From assembly GCF_026011795.1 (NCBI RefSeq), contig NZ_BRVS01000019.1, positions 1-64,000 on the forward strand: 64,000 bases of DNA, read 5' to 3'. Shown here piece after piece: positions 26,657 to 34,557 of this stretch (positions are counted from its first letter, which is position 1; the number at the start of each line of letters is the position of its first letter). The stretch comes from Arthrobacter mangrovi. Its GTDB lineage: Bacteria > Actinomycetota > Actinomycetes > Actinomycetales > Micrococcaceae. Made by a program: the position numbers and the translations under genes. The notes under the pieces are model-generated. The model did no database searches. It was not told where the DNA came from and was given only the letters and a program-made list of their open reading frames with translations.

Positions 26657-27417
26657 CGGATCACTCCAGTCTTGAGCAGCGCGTTGGAGCGCGCCAGGTC
26701 CGCCGTGCCCATCTGCACCGCGGCATCGGTAATGAGTTCCGGGATGATTTCCGCGGCGAGCCGGTCCGTGTACACATCAGGGGTCATGCCGAACCAGGAC
26801 GAGGCCAGCGCGATGCCGGCGTGGTCGAACCGCCACAGCCGGTCGGCGTCGCGGACCAGGGCGTCTTCGATCGAGTAGGCCACGTGGCGGGTGTCGTGTC
26901 CGTCGATGATCTCGCAGACACGGTCGATGAATTCCGCCGGGTAGCCGAGGCCGGGCAGCACGCGCCGGGCGACCTTGCAGCCCTCGGCCTCGTGCTCGTA
27001 CCGGATTGCCGCCTTGCGCCAGTCGCCGGTGAAGCCCTCGGACAGGATGCGCGACTCGTCCACATGCGCCCAGCCGGTATCGTGCAGCACGATGGTCACG
27101 CGCACCAGCTCCGCGTCCGCCTCCGGGTGGGCCCGGCAGAGGCGCTCGGCGTAGGCGAGCGAAATGGGCAGGTGGATGTCGTTGCCGCGGGCGCGGGTCT
27201 CGGACACCACGCTCTTCCACAGCCGGTCGAGGTCCGCCCCGGCAGGGGTCAGCGATGCGGGCCGGGTGTCCACCGGGCCGGTGGCAGGAACCGGGCGGAC
27301 CGGGTGCGCGGCGGCGAAGGCTTCGGCGCGGGGGTCCGACGCGTGCGCGCCGGGGTCCTGCCCGGGCCAGGCCGGGGCGCCGTCGTTGGTTTGCGTCTGC
27401 GTTTCGGGGGTGCTCAT
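26653..27417 (-). CDS. creD: HD-domain phosphohydrolase, CreD-like
   Basis: 254 residues. An HD domain spans about residues 80-215, with metal ligands in LHDTGWAH (HD at 112-113), a histidine in YEHEAEGCKVARRV, a second HD in EIIDGHDTR and an aspartate in VRDADRLWRFD. The N-terminal 55 residues are Pro/Ala-rich and probably disordered. In the C. glutamicum pathway CreD hydrolyses the aryl phosphate of the oxidised intermediate, releasing the free hydroxybenzyl alcohol or later product. The gene follows the reductase by 7 nt and overlaps creC by 4 nt. A paralogue lies at 35443-36129. Confidence 0.83.
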   Translation of the reverse strand: MSTPETQTQTNDGAPAWPGQDPGAHASDPRAEAFAAAHPVRPVPATGPVDTRPASLTPAGADLDRLWKSVVSETRARGNDIHLPISLAYAERLCRAHPEADAELVRVTIVLHDTGWAHVDESRILSEGFTGDWRKAAIRYEHEAEGCKVARRVLPGLGYPAEFIDRVCEIIDGHDTRHVAYSIEDALVRDADRLWRFDHAGIALASSWFGMTPDVYTDRLAAEIIPELITDAAVQMGTADLARSNALLKTGVIR

Positions 27418-27424
27418 CAGTTCC

Positions 27425-28750
27425 TCAGCCGTCCGTGACGATGGTTTTCAGGACCACGGCGGGGTCTGCCGCCGCGTCCGCGGGAATGTTCTGGCCCTTG
27501 GCGAGGGCATTCTTGACAGCCATGAAGTCCAGCGGCGCGTTCACGCAGTCCGCGGCGATGATTCGTCCGTCCCGGTAGTACAGGACGGAGAACTTGCCCC
27601 GCTCGTCGTCACGCCGGACCACAGTGCTGTCGTAGCCGAGCGTCAGCCCGGCGATCTGGAGTTTCAGGTCCGCCTGGTTGGACCAGAACCACGGGATGCC
27701 GGCGTAGTCCTCGCTGCGGCCCATCAGCGAATAGGCGGCGACCTTCGCGTGCTCGATCGCGTTGTTGACGCTCTCGAGCCGGATGCGCTCGCCCTCCGGC
27801 GCCCCGGGCAGCGGGTTCGGGATGTTGGCGACGTCCCCGACCGCCACGGTGGTGCCGTCGGAGGCCACGGCATGGCGGTCCACGACGATCCCGTTGTCCA
27901 CGTCGAGGCCCAGCTGTTCGGCCAGCTCGGTGTTCGGTACCACGCCGATGCCGACCAGCACCAGCTGCGCCGGCACCACGCTGCCATCGGCAAGTTCGAC
28001 GCCGGCCACGCGGCTTCCGTCTCCGGCCGGCACCAGGCGGTTCATCCGGGCGTCCAGCCGGATGTCCAGCCCGCGTTCGCGGTGCGCGTTGAGGAAGTAC
28101 TCGCTGGTTTCTTCGCCGACCGCGCGGCCGATCAGCCGCGGCCCGTACTCCAGGACGGTGACGGCCTTGCCCATCTTGTGCAGGCTGGACGCGGCCTCGA
28201 GCCCGATGAATCCGCCGCCGATGACCACGGCCTCGCGGACGCCGTCCAGCTGCGCCTTCAGGGCCAGCGCGTCGTCCGCGTTGCGCAGGTACACCACGCC
28301 GTCCAGTTCCGCACCGGGCAGGTCCAGTTTGCGGGCCCGGGCACCGACGGTCAGGGCCAGCCGCTTGAACGGGAACCGTGCGCCGGAGGCGGCATGCGCC
28401 ACGCCGGAGCCATCGGATTCGCGTTCGATCCGCTCGATCCGCTGGCCCTTGACCAGGGCGACGTTGTGCTCCTGCCAGTACTCGTTGGAGCGGAAGATCA
28501 GCGACTCGCTCTCCACCGTGCCCTGCAGGAATTCCTTGGACAGCGCCGGGCGCTGGTAGGGCCGGTGGTCTTCCTCGCCGAGCAGCGTGATGTGCTCGTC
28601 GAAACCCAGCGCCCGCAGCGACACCGCCAGCTGCACGCCGGACTGGCTCGCGCCGATGATCAGCAGCCCCGTGCGCACGGCACCCTCGACGGCGGTAGCG
28701 TCCGCCGAGACGGAGTGTGCCGCCGTCGTGCCTGTCTTGGTGGCGTCCAT
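27425..28750 (-). CDS. creE: FAD-dependent ferredoxin reductase, CreE-like
   Basis: 441-residue NADH-dependent reductase of the putidaredoxin/rubredoxin reductase family. The FAD motif is GASQSG at 33-38 (a GxSxxG variant), followed by YQRPALSKEFL, the NAD fold VVIGGGFIGLEAA and the AVGDVAN segment. The start at ATG 28750 leaves 2 nt after the ferredoxin stop. It passes electrons to the [2Fe-2S] ferredoxin encoded just upstream and so to the P450 of the same operon. The first 28 residues are poorly conserved-looking Thr/Ala sequence. Confidence 0.87.
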   Translation of the reverse strand: MDATKTGTTAAHSVSADATAVEGAVRTGLLIIGASQSGVQLAVSLRALGFDEHITLLGEEDHRPYQRPALSKEFLQGTVESESLIFRSNEYWQEHNVALVKGQRIERIERESDGSGVAHAASGARFPFKRLALTVGARARKLDLPGAELDGVVYLRNADDALALKAQLDGVREAVVIGGGFIGLEAASSLHKMGKAVTVLEYGPRLIGRAVGEETSEYFLNAHRERGLDIRLDARMNRLVPAGDGSRVAGVELADGSVVPAQLVLVGIGVVPNTELAEQLGLDVDNGIVVDRHAVASDGTTVAVGDVANIPNPLPGAPEGERIRLESVNNAIEHAKVAAYSLMGRSEDYAGIPWFWSNQADLKLQIAGLTLGYDSTVVRRDDERGKFSVLYYRDGRIIAADCVNAPLDFMAVKNALAKGQNIPADAAADPAVVLKTIVTDG

Positions 28751-28752
28751 GG

Positions 28753-29073
28753 TCAGACCTGGGCTTCCGGTGTGGTCACGTACAGGTCCGTGTCCTCGGC
28801 CAGGCGCAGCTGGCAGGACAGGCGGGAGTTGTCCTCGCGGTCCACGACGGTGCCGTAGAGCATCTCGTCCTCCATCTCCTCCATCTCGGGGAGCTGGTCG
28901 AGGCAGTCCTCGCGGACGAAGACGTGGCAGGTGGCGCAGGACAGCGAGCCGCCGCATTCGGCGACGATGCCGGGCACGCCGTTGCGCACCGCGGTCTCCA
29001 TGACCGAGTCGCCGGCGTTGCCTTCGATGTCGCGGACGGTGCCTTCAGCGTCGGTGAAATGAACCGTAGGCAT
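28753..29073 (-). CDS. creF: [2Fe-2S] ferredoxin, CreF-like
   Basis: 106 residues of the adrenodoxin/putidaredoxin type. The cluster ligands are Cys40, Cys46, Cys49 (ECGGSLSCATC) and Cys87 (RLSCQL). The acidic helix around residues 56-72 (DCLDQLPEMEEMEDEM) is the usual partner-binding surface. It carries electrons from the reductase encoded 2 nt downstream to the P450. It lies 27 nt after the SDR gene, with ribosome site AAGGAGAT. Confidence 0.93.
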   Translation of the reverse strand: MPTVHFTDAEGTVRDIEGNAGDSVMETAVRNGVPGIVAECGGSLSCATCHVFVREDCLDQLPEMEEMEDEMLYGTVVDREDNSRLSCQLRLAEDTDLYVTTPEAQV

Positions 29074-29100
29074 GGGGATCTCCTTCTCGGTTGTGTAGGT

Positions 29101-29880
29101 CTAGATGAACTGCCGGCCGCCGTCGACCACGAGGGTCTGGCCGGTGATGTAGGAGGAGTCGGGTCCCGCGAGGAACAGCGCGGCGCCGACGATGTCTTCG
29201 GGCTGGCTGGCCCGCTTGAGGGCGCCGCGGTCCACGCCGTAGCTCTCCGCGTTTTCCATCAGCGAGTAGCTGGCCTCGGTGAGCGTGAAGCCGGGGGCGA
29301 TCGCGTTGACCGTGATGCCGCGCCGGCCGAGTTCCTTGGCCAGCACCCGGGTCATCGCGACCACGCCGCCCTTCGAGGCCACGTAGTGGAGCCACTGCTC
29401 GGAGCCGGAGAAGATGGTCGCCGAGGAGAGGTTGATGACGCGGCCGCCGTCGGCCAGGTACTTGCTCGCGGCGCGGGTGACCAGCCAGGGACCCTTGAGG
29501 TTCACGTTCATTACCAGGTCCCACTCGTCCGGGTCGATGTCCTCGAACGGGCTGCGGGTCACCGTCGCGTAGATCGCGGCGTTATTAAGGACGACGTCGA
29601 TCCCTCCGTTGCCGAATTCGGCGCACTTTTCGGCGAGTGCCGTGGTGGATTCGGCGCTGGTGACGTCGGCCTCGAAGGCCGCCGCCTCGGCGCCGGTTTC
29701 CCGGACGAGGCGGGCGGTCTCCTCCGCGCCGGCGAGGTTGACGTCCGCCACCGCCACGCGGTAGCCGCGGCCGGCGAAGCCGAGCGCGAAGGCCCGGCCG
29801 AGTCCGCCGGCGGCGCCGGTGATCAGCACCGTGCGCGCGCCCTGCTGTCCGGGGGCGGTCGGGGTGGTTTCCTGCGTCAT
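29101..29880 (-). CDS. creG: Short-chain dehydrogenase, CreG-like
   Basis: 259-residue SDR. The Rossmann glycine motif TGAAGGLG is at residues 21-28, the NNAA motif is present, and the catalytic YVASK follows an LSSAT serine region. The end (VDGGRQFI) is typical of classical SDRs. By position it corresponds to creG, which in the C. glutamicum pathway oxidises the hydroxybenzyl alcohol to the aldehyde for CreC. ATG 29880 is chosen; the 86-nt gap to the preceding synthase gene has no terminator. The substrate is inferred from context. Confidence 0.85.
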   Translation of the reverse strand: MTQETTPTAPGQQGARTVLITGAAGGLGRAFALGFAGRGYRVAVADVNLAGAEETARLVRETGAEAAAFEADVTSAESTTALAEKCAEFGNGGIDVVLNNAAIYATVTRSPFEDIDPDEWDLVMNVNLKGPWLVTRAASKYLADGGRVINLSSATIFSGSEQWLHYVASKGGVVAMTRVLAKELGRRGITVNAIAPGFTLTEASYSLMENAESYGVDRGALKRASQPEDIVGAALFLAGPDSSYITGQTLVVDGGRQFI

Positions 29881-29966
29881 GTCAGATCTTTCGGTAAGGG
29901 CCGGACCGGGGCGATGGGGGTAGGCCCCGGTCCGGCGGGGAACGCCTGGCCGTTTGGGGAGACAGC

Positions 29967-31841
29967 TCAGACGTGGCTGTGGCTGTGCGCGCCCGGGCCG
30001 GCGATGGCCGGTTCTGCGGCTTCCTCGGCATCCAGGATCTGCACGGTGCCCTTGGTGCCGTCCACCCTCAGGCGCTGGCCCGTCTTGATCGTGGTGGAAC
30101 CGGAACCTGTGCCGGTGACCGCGGGCAGCCCGTACTCGCGGCAGACGATCGCGGCGTGGCTCATCATGCCGCCGATGTCCGTGACGGTGGCCTTGATCTT
30201 GCCGAAGATCGGGCCCCAGCTGGGCGCGGTTACGGTGGCCACCAGGATCTCGCCCTGCTGGACCTCGGAGAGCTGGTCCGAGTCCGTCACGACGCGGGCG
30301 ATGCCCTCCACGACGCCCGGAGAGGCCGCCATCCCGCGCAGGCCGCCGCCTTCGACTTCCTCTCCGGCGCCGAGCCACTGCTGGACCTGTTCGGTGGTGA
30401 TGCCCCAGAGCATCCGGGTGAACGGCTCGGTGATGGAGGCCGGCGGGGTGTTCAGGGCCGGCTGCGGGCGGGCCGTCTTGAGCGCGTCGATGATGCCGCG
30501 GCGGCGTTCGATCTCCTCGGGCCAGTAGGTCGGGCCGATCGGCTGTGCGCCCACGCCCCAGCCGGTGACCAGGTCGAAGAGCGCGTCGCGGACCTCGTTG
30601 CGGCCCAGGTAGAGCAGGTCGTCCGGCTCGTTCCAGAAGCCCTCGGCGTGCATCATCCGGGAGAGCTCGCGGATCTTGCGCCAGAAAACTCCCATGGTCC
30701 AGTGCTCGATGTAGAAGTTGTGGTTCTCCACGTACGGGTAGGCGGTAGCGGCCAACTGGCGCTTGGCGTCGAAGACGGCCTGGGTCTCGCCCTCGAGCAG
30801 GTCCCGGTATTCCTCGACGATGCGGTCCTTCTCCGCGATGAGCTCCTCGGTGGGCCGCATGATCTCCTGGCCCTCGTCGAGCCGGCGGATGTAATCGGCG
30901 ATGTAGCCGAGCGGAATCTCCTGGTGTTCCTTCCAGTACTTGTCGTGGCCGTAGAAGCCGTTGCCCACGGTGAAGTTGAACCACGGGTCCTGGGCTTCCT
31001 CATACTGCCTGATCCACCGCTCTCCCCCGCTCGAGGCGCGGACCGCGCCCAGGGTGGCTTCGACGTCGTCGGTGTTGGCGAAGGCGGACTGGATGCCCAG
31101 TTCCACGGCCAGCTTGGCCAGCTGCTTGAGCTCGTCGTCCGGGCGGAACAGCTCCATGTCCACGCCCTGGACCATGGTCGCGATCGACTGGTCCGGAATG
31201 TTCGGGAAGACTTCCTTGCAGAAGTTGAAGAAGTCCAGGTAGGCGATGTAGCCCAGGTTCAGGAACTCGAAGTGGTACTGCCAGTTCTGGTAGGCCAGCT
31301 GGATCAACCGGTCGTAGTTCTCCAGCAGCACCTCCGAACCGTCCTTCGCCTTGCCGGTGGTGATGTCCTCCATCGGAACCATGTCCGGCAGCTTGGCGAA
31401 GGACAGCGTCTCCATCTCGTCGATGGTGCCGCGGACCTTGACGTGCCACTGCTTGAGCAGCTCCTCCCAGTTCTGGAAGTAGTGGCCGACGCGCTGTTCG
31501 AACAAAGGCACGCGCGCGGCGATCTGGTCTTCGGGGACCGGGATCGGCGACATGTACAGGTAGCCGAGGTGGATGCGGAATTCGATGCCGTTGGCGTTCG
31601 GAATCATCAGGTGCCGGGCGTTGTACTGGCCCAGGCACTTGACCGCGAACTCGCCGCCGATGGTCTCGAAGGGCTTGAAGACCGTGGGCCAGTGCTGGCT
31701 GTCGCAGAACCAGAACTTGGCGTCCTCGGCTTCCTTGAGCTTGTCCTGGAAGACCAGGTAGTACGGGTACAGCTTCTCCCAGCCCTCGGCGCCGGCGGGA
31801 ACCGGCAGCTCGGAAGGCTTCGGGAACGACTTCATGGACAT
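29967..31841 (-). CDS. creH: PEP-utilising phosphohistidine subunit of aryl phosphate synthase, CreH-like
   Basis: 624 residues. The C-terminal ~100 residues are a PEP-utilising mobile (swivelling) domain with the phospho-carrier histidine at about 562 in GGMMSHAAIV. The large N-terminal part (residues 1-500) has no PEP-binding barrel as in PEP synthase; it is rich in aromatic residues and likely holds the phenol acceptor. With the ATP-grasp subunit encoded upstream it mirrors the split phenylphosphate synthase and C. glutamicum CreHI, which phosphorylate the phenol hydroxyl. The start at ATG 31841 has AAAGGA 8 nt upstream; an in-frame ATG lies 6 nt further in. The His-rich tail HSHSHV is odd. 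Confidence 0.8.
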   Translation of the reverse strand: MSMKSFPKPSELPVPAGAEGWEKLYPYYLVFQDKLKEAEDAKFWFCDSQHWPTVFKPFETIGGEFAVKCLGQYNARHLMIPNANGIEFRIHLGYLYMSPIPVPEDQIAARVPLFEQRVGHYFQNWEELLKQWHVKVRGTIDEMETLSFAKLPDMVPMEDITTGKAKDGSEVLLENYDRLIQLAYQNWQYHFEFLNLGYIAYLDFFNFCKEVFPNIPDQSIATMVQGVDMELFRPDDELKQLAKLAVELGIQSAFANTDDVEATLGAVRASSGGERWIRQYEEAQDPWFNFTVGNGFYGHDKYWKEHQEIPLGYIADYIRRLDEGQEIMRPTEELIAEKDRIVEEYRDLLEGETQAVFDAKRQLAATAYPYVENHNFYIEHWTMGVFWRKIRELSRMMHAEGFWNEPDDLLYLGRNEVRDALFDLVTGWGVGAQPIGPTYWPEEIERRRGIIDALKTARPQPALNTPPASITEPFTRMLWGITTEQVQQWLGAGEEVEGGGLRGMAASPGVVEGIARVVTDSDQLSEVQQGEILVATVTAPSWGPIFGKIKATVTDIGGMMSHAAIVCREYGLPAVTGTGSGSTTIKTGQRLRVDGTKGTVQILDAEEAAEPAIAGPGAHSHSHV

Positions 31842-31892
31842 GGGCGTCCTTTCGGTGCGGGCTCGACGTCGGGCCCTGGCTGACAACTTTCA

Positions 31893-31928
31893 GTGCAGTG
31901 GTGCAGTGGTGCCGTAGTGCTGTGGTGC
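31893..31928. repeat. Short 8-nt direct repeats between creI and creH
   Basis: Four successive 8-mers of the type GTGCAGTG, GTGCAGTG, GTGCCGTA, GTGCTGTG followed by GTGC lie in the 118-bp gap between the two synthase subunits. No gene was recognised there. The repeat may simply be slippage-generated. Confidence 0.6.
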
Positions 31929-31959
31929 GGGTCGGACGGTGCTGCTCAGGCGGTGCTGG

Positions 31960-33117
31960 TCAGGCAGTGGTCTTGAGCAGCGAGGCGGTGATGCTGCCCA
32001 GGCTGAAACCGGTGGCCGCGGCCGTGGTTCCGGAGGCAGCGTCGCCGCTGGCCGCGGAACCGCCGGACGCGGGGATGCCGAGCGAGGCCGCGTAGCCTCC
32101 CGTGGAGGCCTTGGGCGCGGCCGGCTTGGAGGAGTGCACGGTTTCCGGGCGGGACTGGAGCAGCAGGAGGTTTTCGCCGTCGGGCAGGTCGGCGTCGAGC
32201 GCCCACTCGATGTCCTGCGGGCACTTGTAGTGCTTCTCCGCCCGCTTGGCCATGGAGGCAACCGCGGCGAGTTCCTCGTCCGTCAGGCTGCGGCGGCCGC
32301 GGCGCTCCTCGTCGACCTCGCGCTCCACCAGGGTGTGGGCGGAGCGGTCCGGAACCAGTTCGGCATGCTTGTCGCCGAGGTGTTCGCTGACGACGGTCAG
32401 GGTCACCTTGTCCAGCACGATGTTGTCCGGTGTGACCTGGCCGGAGACAACCATCTCGCCGACACCGTAGGAGGAGTCGATGGTGATCTTCGAGCGGTCC
32501 CCGTTGGCCGGATCGAGCGTCATAGCGACCCCGGAGACCTTCGAGTTGACCATCTTCTGGACCACGACGGCCATGGAGAGGCCCTCGTTGGGGATCCCGT
32601 TCTTCAGCCGGTAGATGATGGCCCGGGCGGTGAAGAGCGAGGCCCAGCACTGGCGGATGTGGTCGGTGACGGCCTTGGCGCCCTCGAGCCACAGGTAGGT
32701 GTCCTGCTGGCCGGCGAAGGAGGCGTCCGGCAGGTCTTCCGCCGTGGCGCTGGAGCGGACCGCTACCGGGACGGGTTCCTCGAACCGGGCCATCAGCGCC
32801 TCGTAGGCCGCCAGGGTCTGGGCCCGCAGGCCCTCCGGCACGGGCTTGGAGCAGATGTCGGCGCGGATCCCGGCGGAGACCTTCTCCATCTCGGCGACGT
32901 CTTCCGGGTCCAGGCCTTCCAGGAGGTCGTGGATCTCCCGGGTGATGCCGGCCGCGGACATGAACTCGTCGAATGCGGCGGTGGTGACGACGAACCCGGG
33001 CGGGACGGGCATGCCGGCCGAGGTCATGGTGACCAGGGACGAGCCCTTGCCGCCGAGCGCCTCGAGGGTGGGCTCGATGCCGCCGTCGAAGAACTGGATG
33101 TACTCGTTGCTTTCCAT
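31960..33117 (-). CDS. creI: PEP/pyruvate-binding (ATP-grasp) subunit of aryl phosphate synthase, CreI-like
   Basis: 385 residues corresponding to the N-terminal ATP-binding domain of PEP synthase. It starts with GGKGSSLVTMTSAGMPVPPGFVVTT and contains the core VRSSATAEDLPDASFAGQQDTYL, the motif MAVVVQKMV, and QDIEWALD and LLQSRPET near residue 330. It ends in about 50 residues of Ala/Gly/Ser-rich sequence, so the phosphohistidine domain is supplied by the separate CreH-like subunit. It transfers phosphate from ATP to that histidine. It lies 5 nt downstream of the P450 gene, clearly in the same operon. Confidence 0.82.
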   Translation of the reverse strand: MESNEYIQFFDGGIEPTLEALGGKGSSLVTMTSAGMPVPPGFVVTTAAFDEFMSAAGITREIHDLLEGLDPEDVAEMEKVSAGIRADICSKPVPEGLRAQTLAAYEALMARFEEPVPVAVRSSATAEDLPDASFAGQQDTYLWLEGAKAVTDHIRQCWASLFTARAIIYRLKNGIPNEGLSMAVVVQKMVNSKVSGVAMTLDPANGDRSKITIDSSYGVGEMVVSGQVTPDNIVLDKVTLTVVSEHLGDKHAELVPDRSAHTLVEREVDEERRGRRSLTDEELAAVASMAKRAEKHYKCPQDIEWALDADLPDGENLLLLQSRPETVHSSKPAAPKASTGGYAASLGIPASGGSAASGDAASGTTAAATGFSLGSITASLLKTTA

Positions 33118-33122
33118 GGTGC

Positions 33123-34400
33123 TTAGGCCTCCCAAGCCACGGGGACGGATTCGGGGACGCGGAAGGAGAGGTTCTCGCGGAACTCGATTGCTTCCGGGTT
33201 GTCCAGCTTCAGGTTGGGTGCCAGCCGGACGATTTCCTCCAAGGCGATCTTCGCCTGGAGCTTGGCGAGCATGTTGCCGAGGCAGTAGTGGATGCCGTAG
33301 CCGAAGGAGAGATGCTCGCGGGCGTTGGGGCGGGAGATGTCGAACTCCTCGCCGCCGGTGAAGCGGGTCTCGTCGCGGTTGGCCGAGCCCATCAGCAGCA
33401 GCAGGCCGGCGCCTTCGGGGATCTTGACCCCACCCACCTCGGCGTCCTTCAGGGCCTTGCGGCGCCACCCGACGATGGAGCCGGAGTAGCGCAGGACCTC
33501 GTCGATCGCCGCCGGAATCTTCTTGGGGTCCTCCACCAGCTGCTGCCACTGCTCCGGGTGGGCCAGCAGCACGCGCACTGCGTTGGAGATCAGCGTGGTG
33601 GTGGTCTCGTGGCCGGCGAAGAGCATGCTGTAGAGGACCGAGGCGATTTCGTGGTCGCTGATCTCGGCGCCGTCCTGCTGGGCCTTGACGAGGTCCGCGG
33701 TGAGGTTATCTCCGCCCTCCTCGTGGGCCACGCGGACCAGCCGCTGGCATTCCTGCCAGTACTCGACGAGGTTGTGGGCGTGCGGGATCTGTTCCTCGTC
33801 GGACAGGTCGCCCCAGGTCATCGCCGCACGCGAGTCGCTCCAGCGCTTGAACTTGTCCACCTCGGCCACGTCGGCGCCGATCAGCGTCAGGATGGTGACC
33901 GTCGGGACGTCGTAGGCGAGGTCGCGGAAGATGTCGCCGCGGCGCTCCGGATTGGCCAGCATCCGTTCCAGCTGGTCCACGACGTTCTGCCGAATGAACG
34001 GCTCCAGCACTTTAAACCGGCGCGGGGTGAAGGCCTTCTGGACCACGGAGCGGATCCGGGTGTGCTCCGGAGGGCGCCGGGCGGAGAGGCCGGAGTAGGC
34101 GGTGAAGCCGCCCTCTTCCATGATCTTCCTGGCGGCCGGGCCGCGTTCGCGCACCGGTGCCTGCGCGTTCTCGCTGGAGAAGGTCTCCCAGTCGTCGAAG
34201 ACTGCCTTGATGTCGTCGTAGCGCGTGACCACGTAGTAGCCAATGCGCTCGTCGAACATGACCGGCTGCTCTGCCCGGAGTTCGGCGTAGGCCGGGAACG
34301 GATCCTTCATCTGGAACGGCTGGTAGCCGTGGTGCCCGGCGGGGGCCTCGGCGCCGTGGCCGAACGGGCAACGGGGGGCCGCCTCAGTCGAGGGTGACAT
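33123..34400 (-). CDS. creJ: Cytochrome P450, CreJ-like
   Basis: 425-residue soluble bacterial P450. The I-helix oxygen-binding motif AGHETT is at 262-267, the K-helix ExxR at 301-304 (EVLR), and the heme-ligand loop FGYGIHYCLG has its cysteine at about 373. In the C. glutamicum system CreJ, fed by CreE and CreF, oxidises the benzylic carbon of aryl-phosphorylated alkylphenols, using the phosphate as an anchoring group. It is the first gene of the cre operon, with an AAGGAG ribosome site and 157 bp of upstream DNA holding a possible IclR operator. Confidence 0.87.
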   Translation of the reverse strand: MSPSTEAAPRCPFGHGAEAPAGHHGYQPFQMKDPFPAYAELRAEQPVMFDERIGYYVVTRYDDIKAVFDDWETFSSENAQAPVRERGPAARKIMEEGGFTAYSGLSARRPPEHTRIRSVVQKAFTPRRFKVLEPFIRQNVVDQLERMLANPERRGDIFRDLAYDVPTVTILTLIGADVAEVDKFKRWSDSRAAMTWGDLSDEEQIPHAHNLVEYWQECQRLVRVAHEEGGDNLTADLVKAQQDGAEISDHEIASVLYSMLFAGHETTTTLISNAVRVLLAHPEQWQQLVEDPKKIPAAIDEVLRYSGSIVGWRRKALKDAEVGGVKIPEGAGLLLLMGSANRDETRFTGGEEFDISRPNAREHLSFGYGIHYCLGNMLAKLQAKIALEEIVRLAPNLKLDNPEAIEFRENLSFRVPESVPVAWEA

Positions 34401-34498
34401 CTGTGCTCCTTGGATATCGTCTCCCGCTTCCGGCCGGGGAGGCCGTCGGCGGTTCGTTCGCTATCCAGTGTTGCGCATGTCACCCTGTAATGTGCACC

Positions 34499-34532
34499 AC
34501 AGTATTCCACTGAGTAGAAGCCGGATTACTGT
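34499..34532. promoter_or_regulatory. Candidate operator upstream of creJ
   Basis: Inverted repeat with arms ACAGTATTCC (34499-34508) and GGATTACTGT (34523-34532), 9 of 10 positions complementary, and a 14-nt spacer. It lies about 100 bp upstream of creJ and 26 bp beyond the end of the IclR gene. This is a natural place for control of the cre operon; binding by the adjacent IclR protein is inference. Confidence 0.4.
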
Positions 34533-34557
34533 ACGGTAGCACCGCAGGGCCGCGGGG

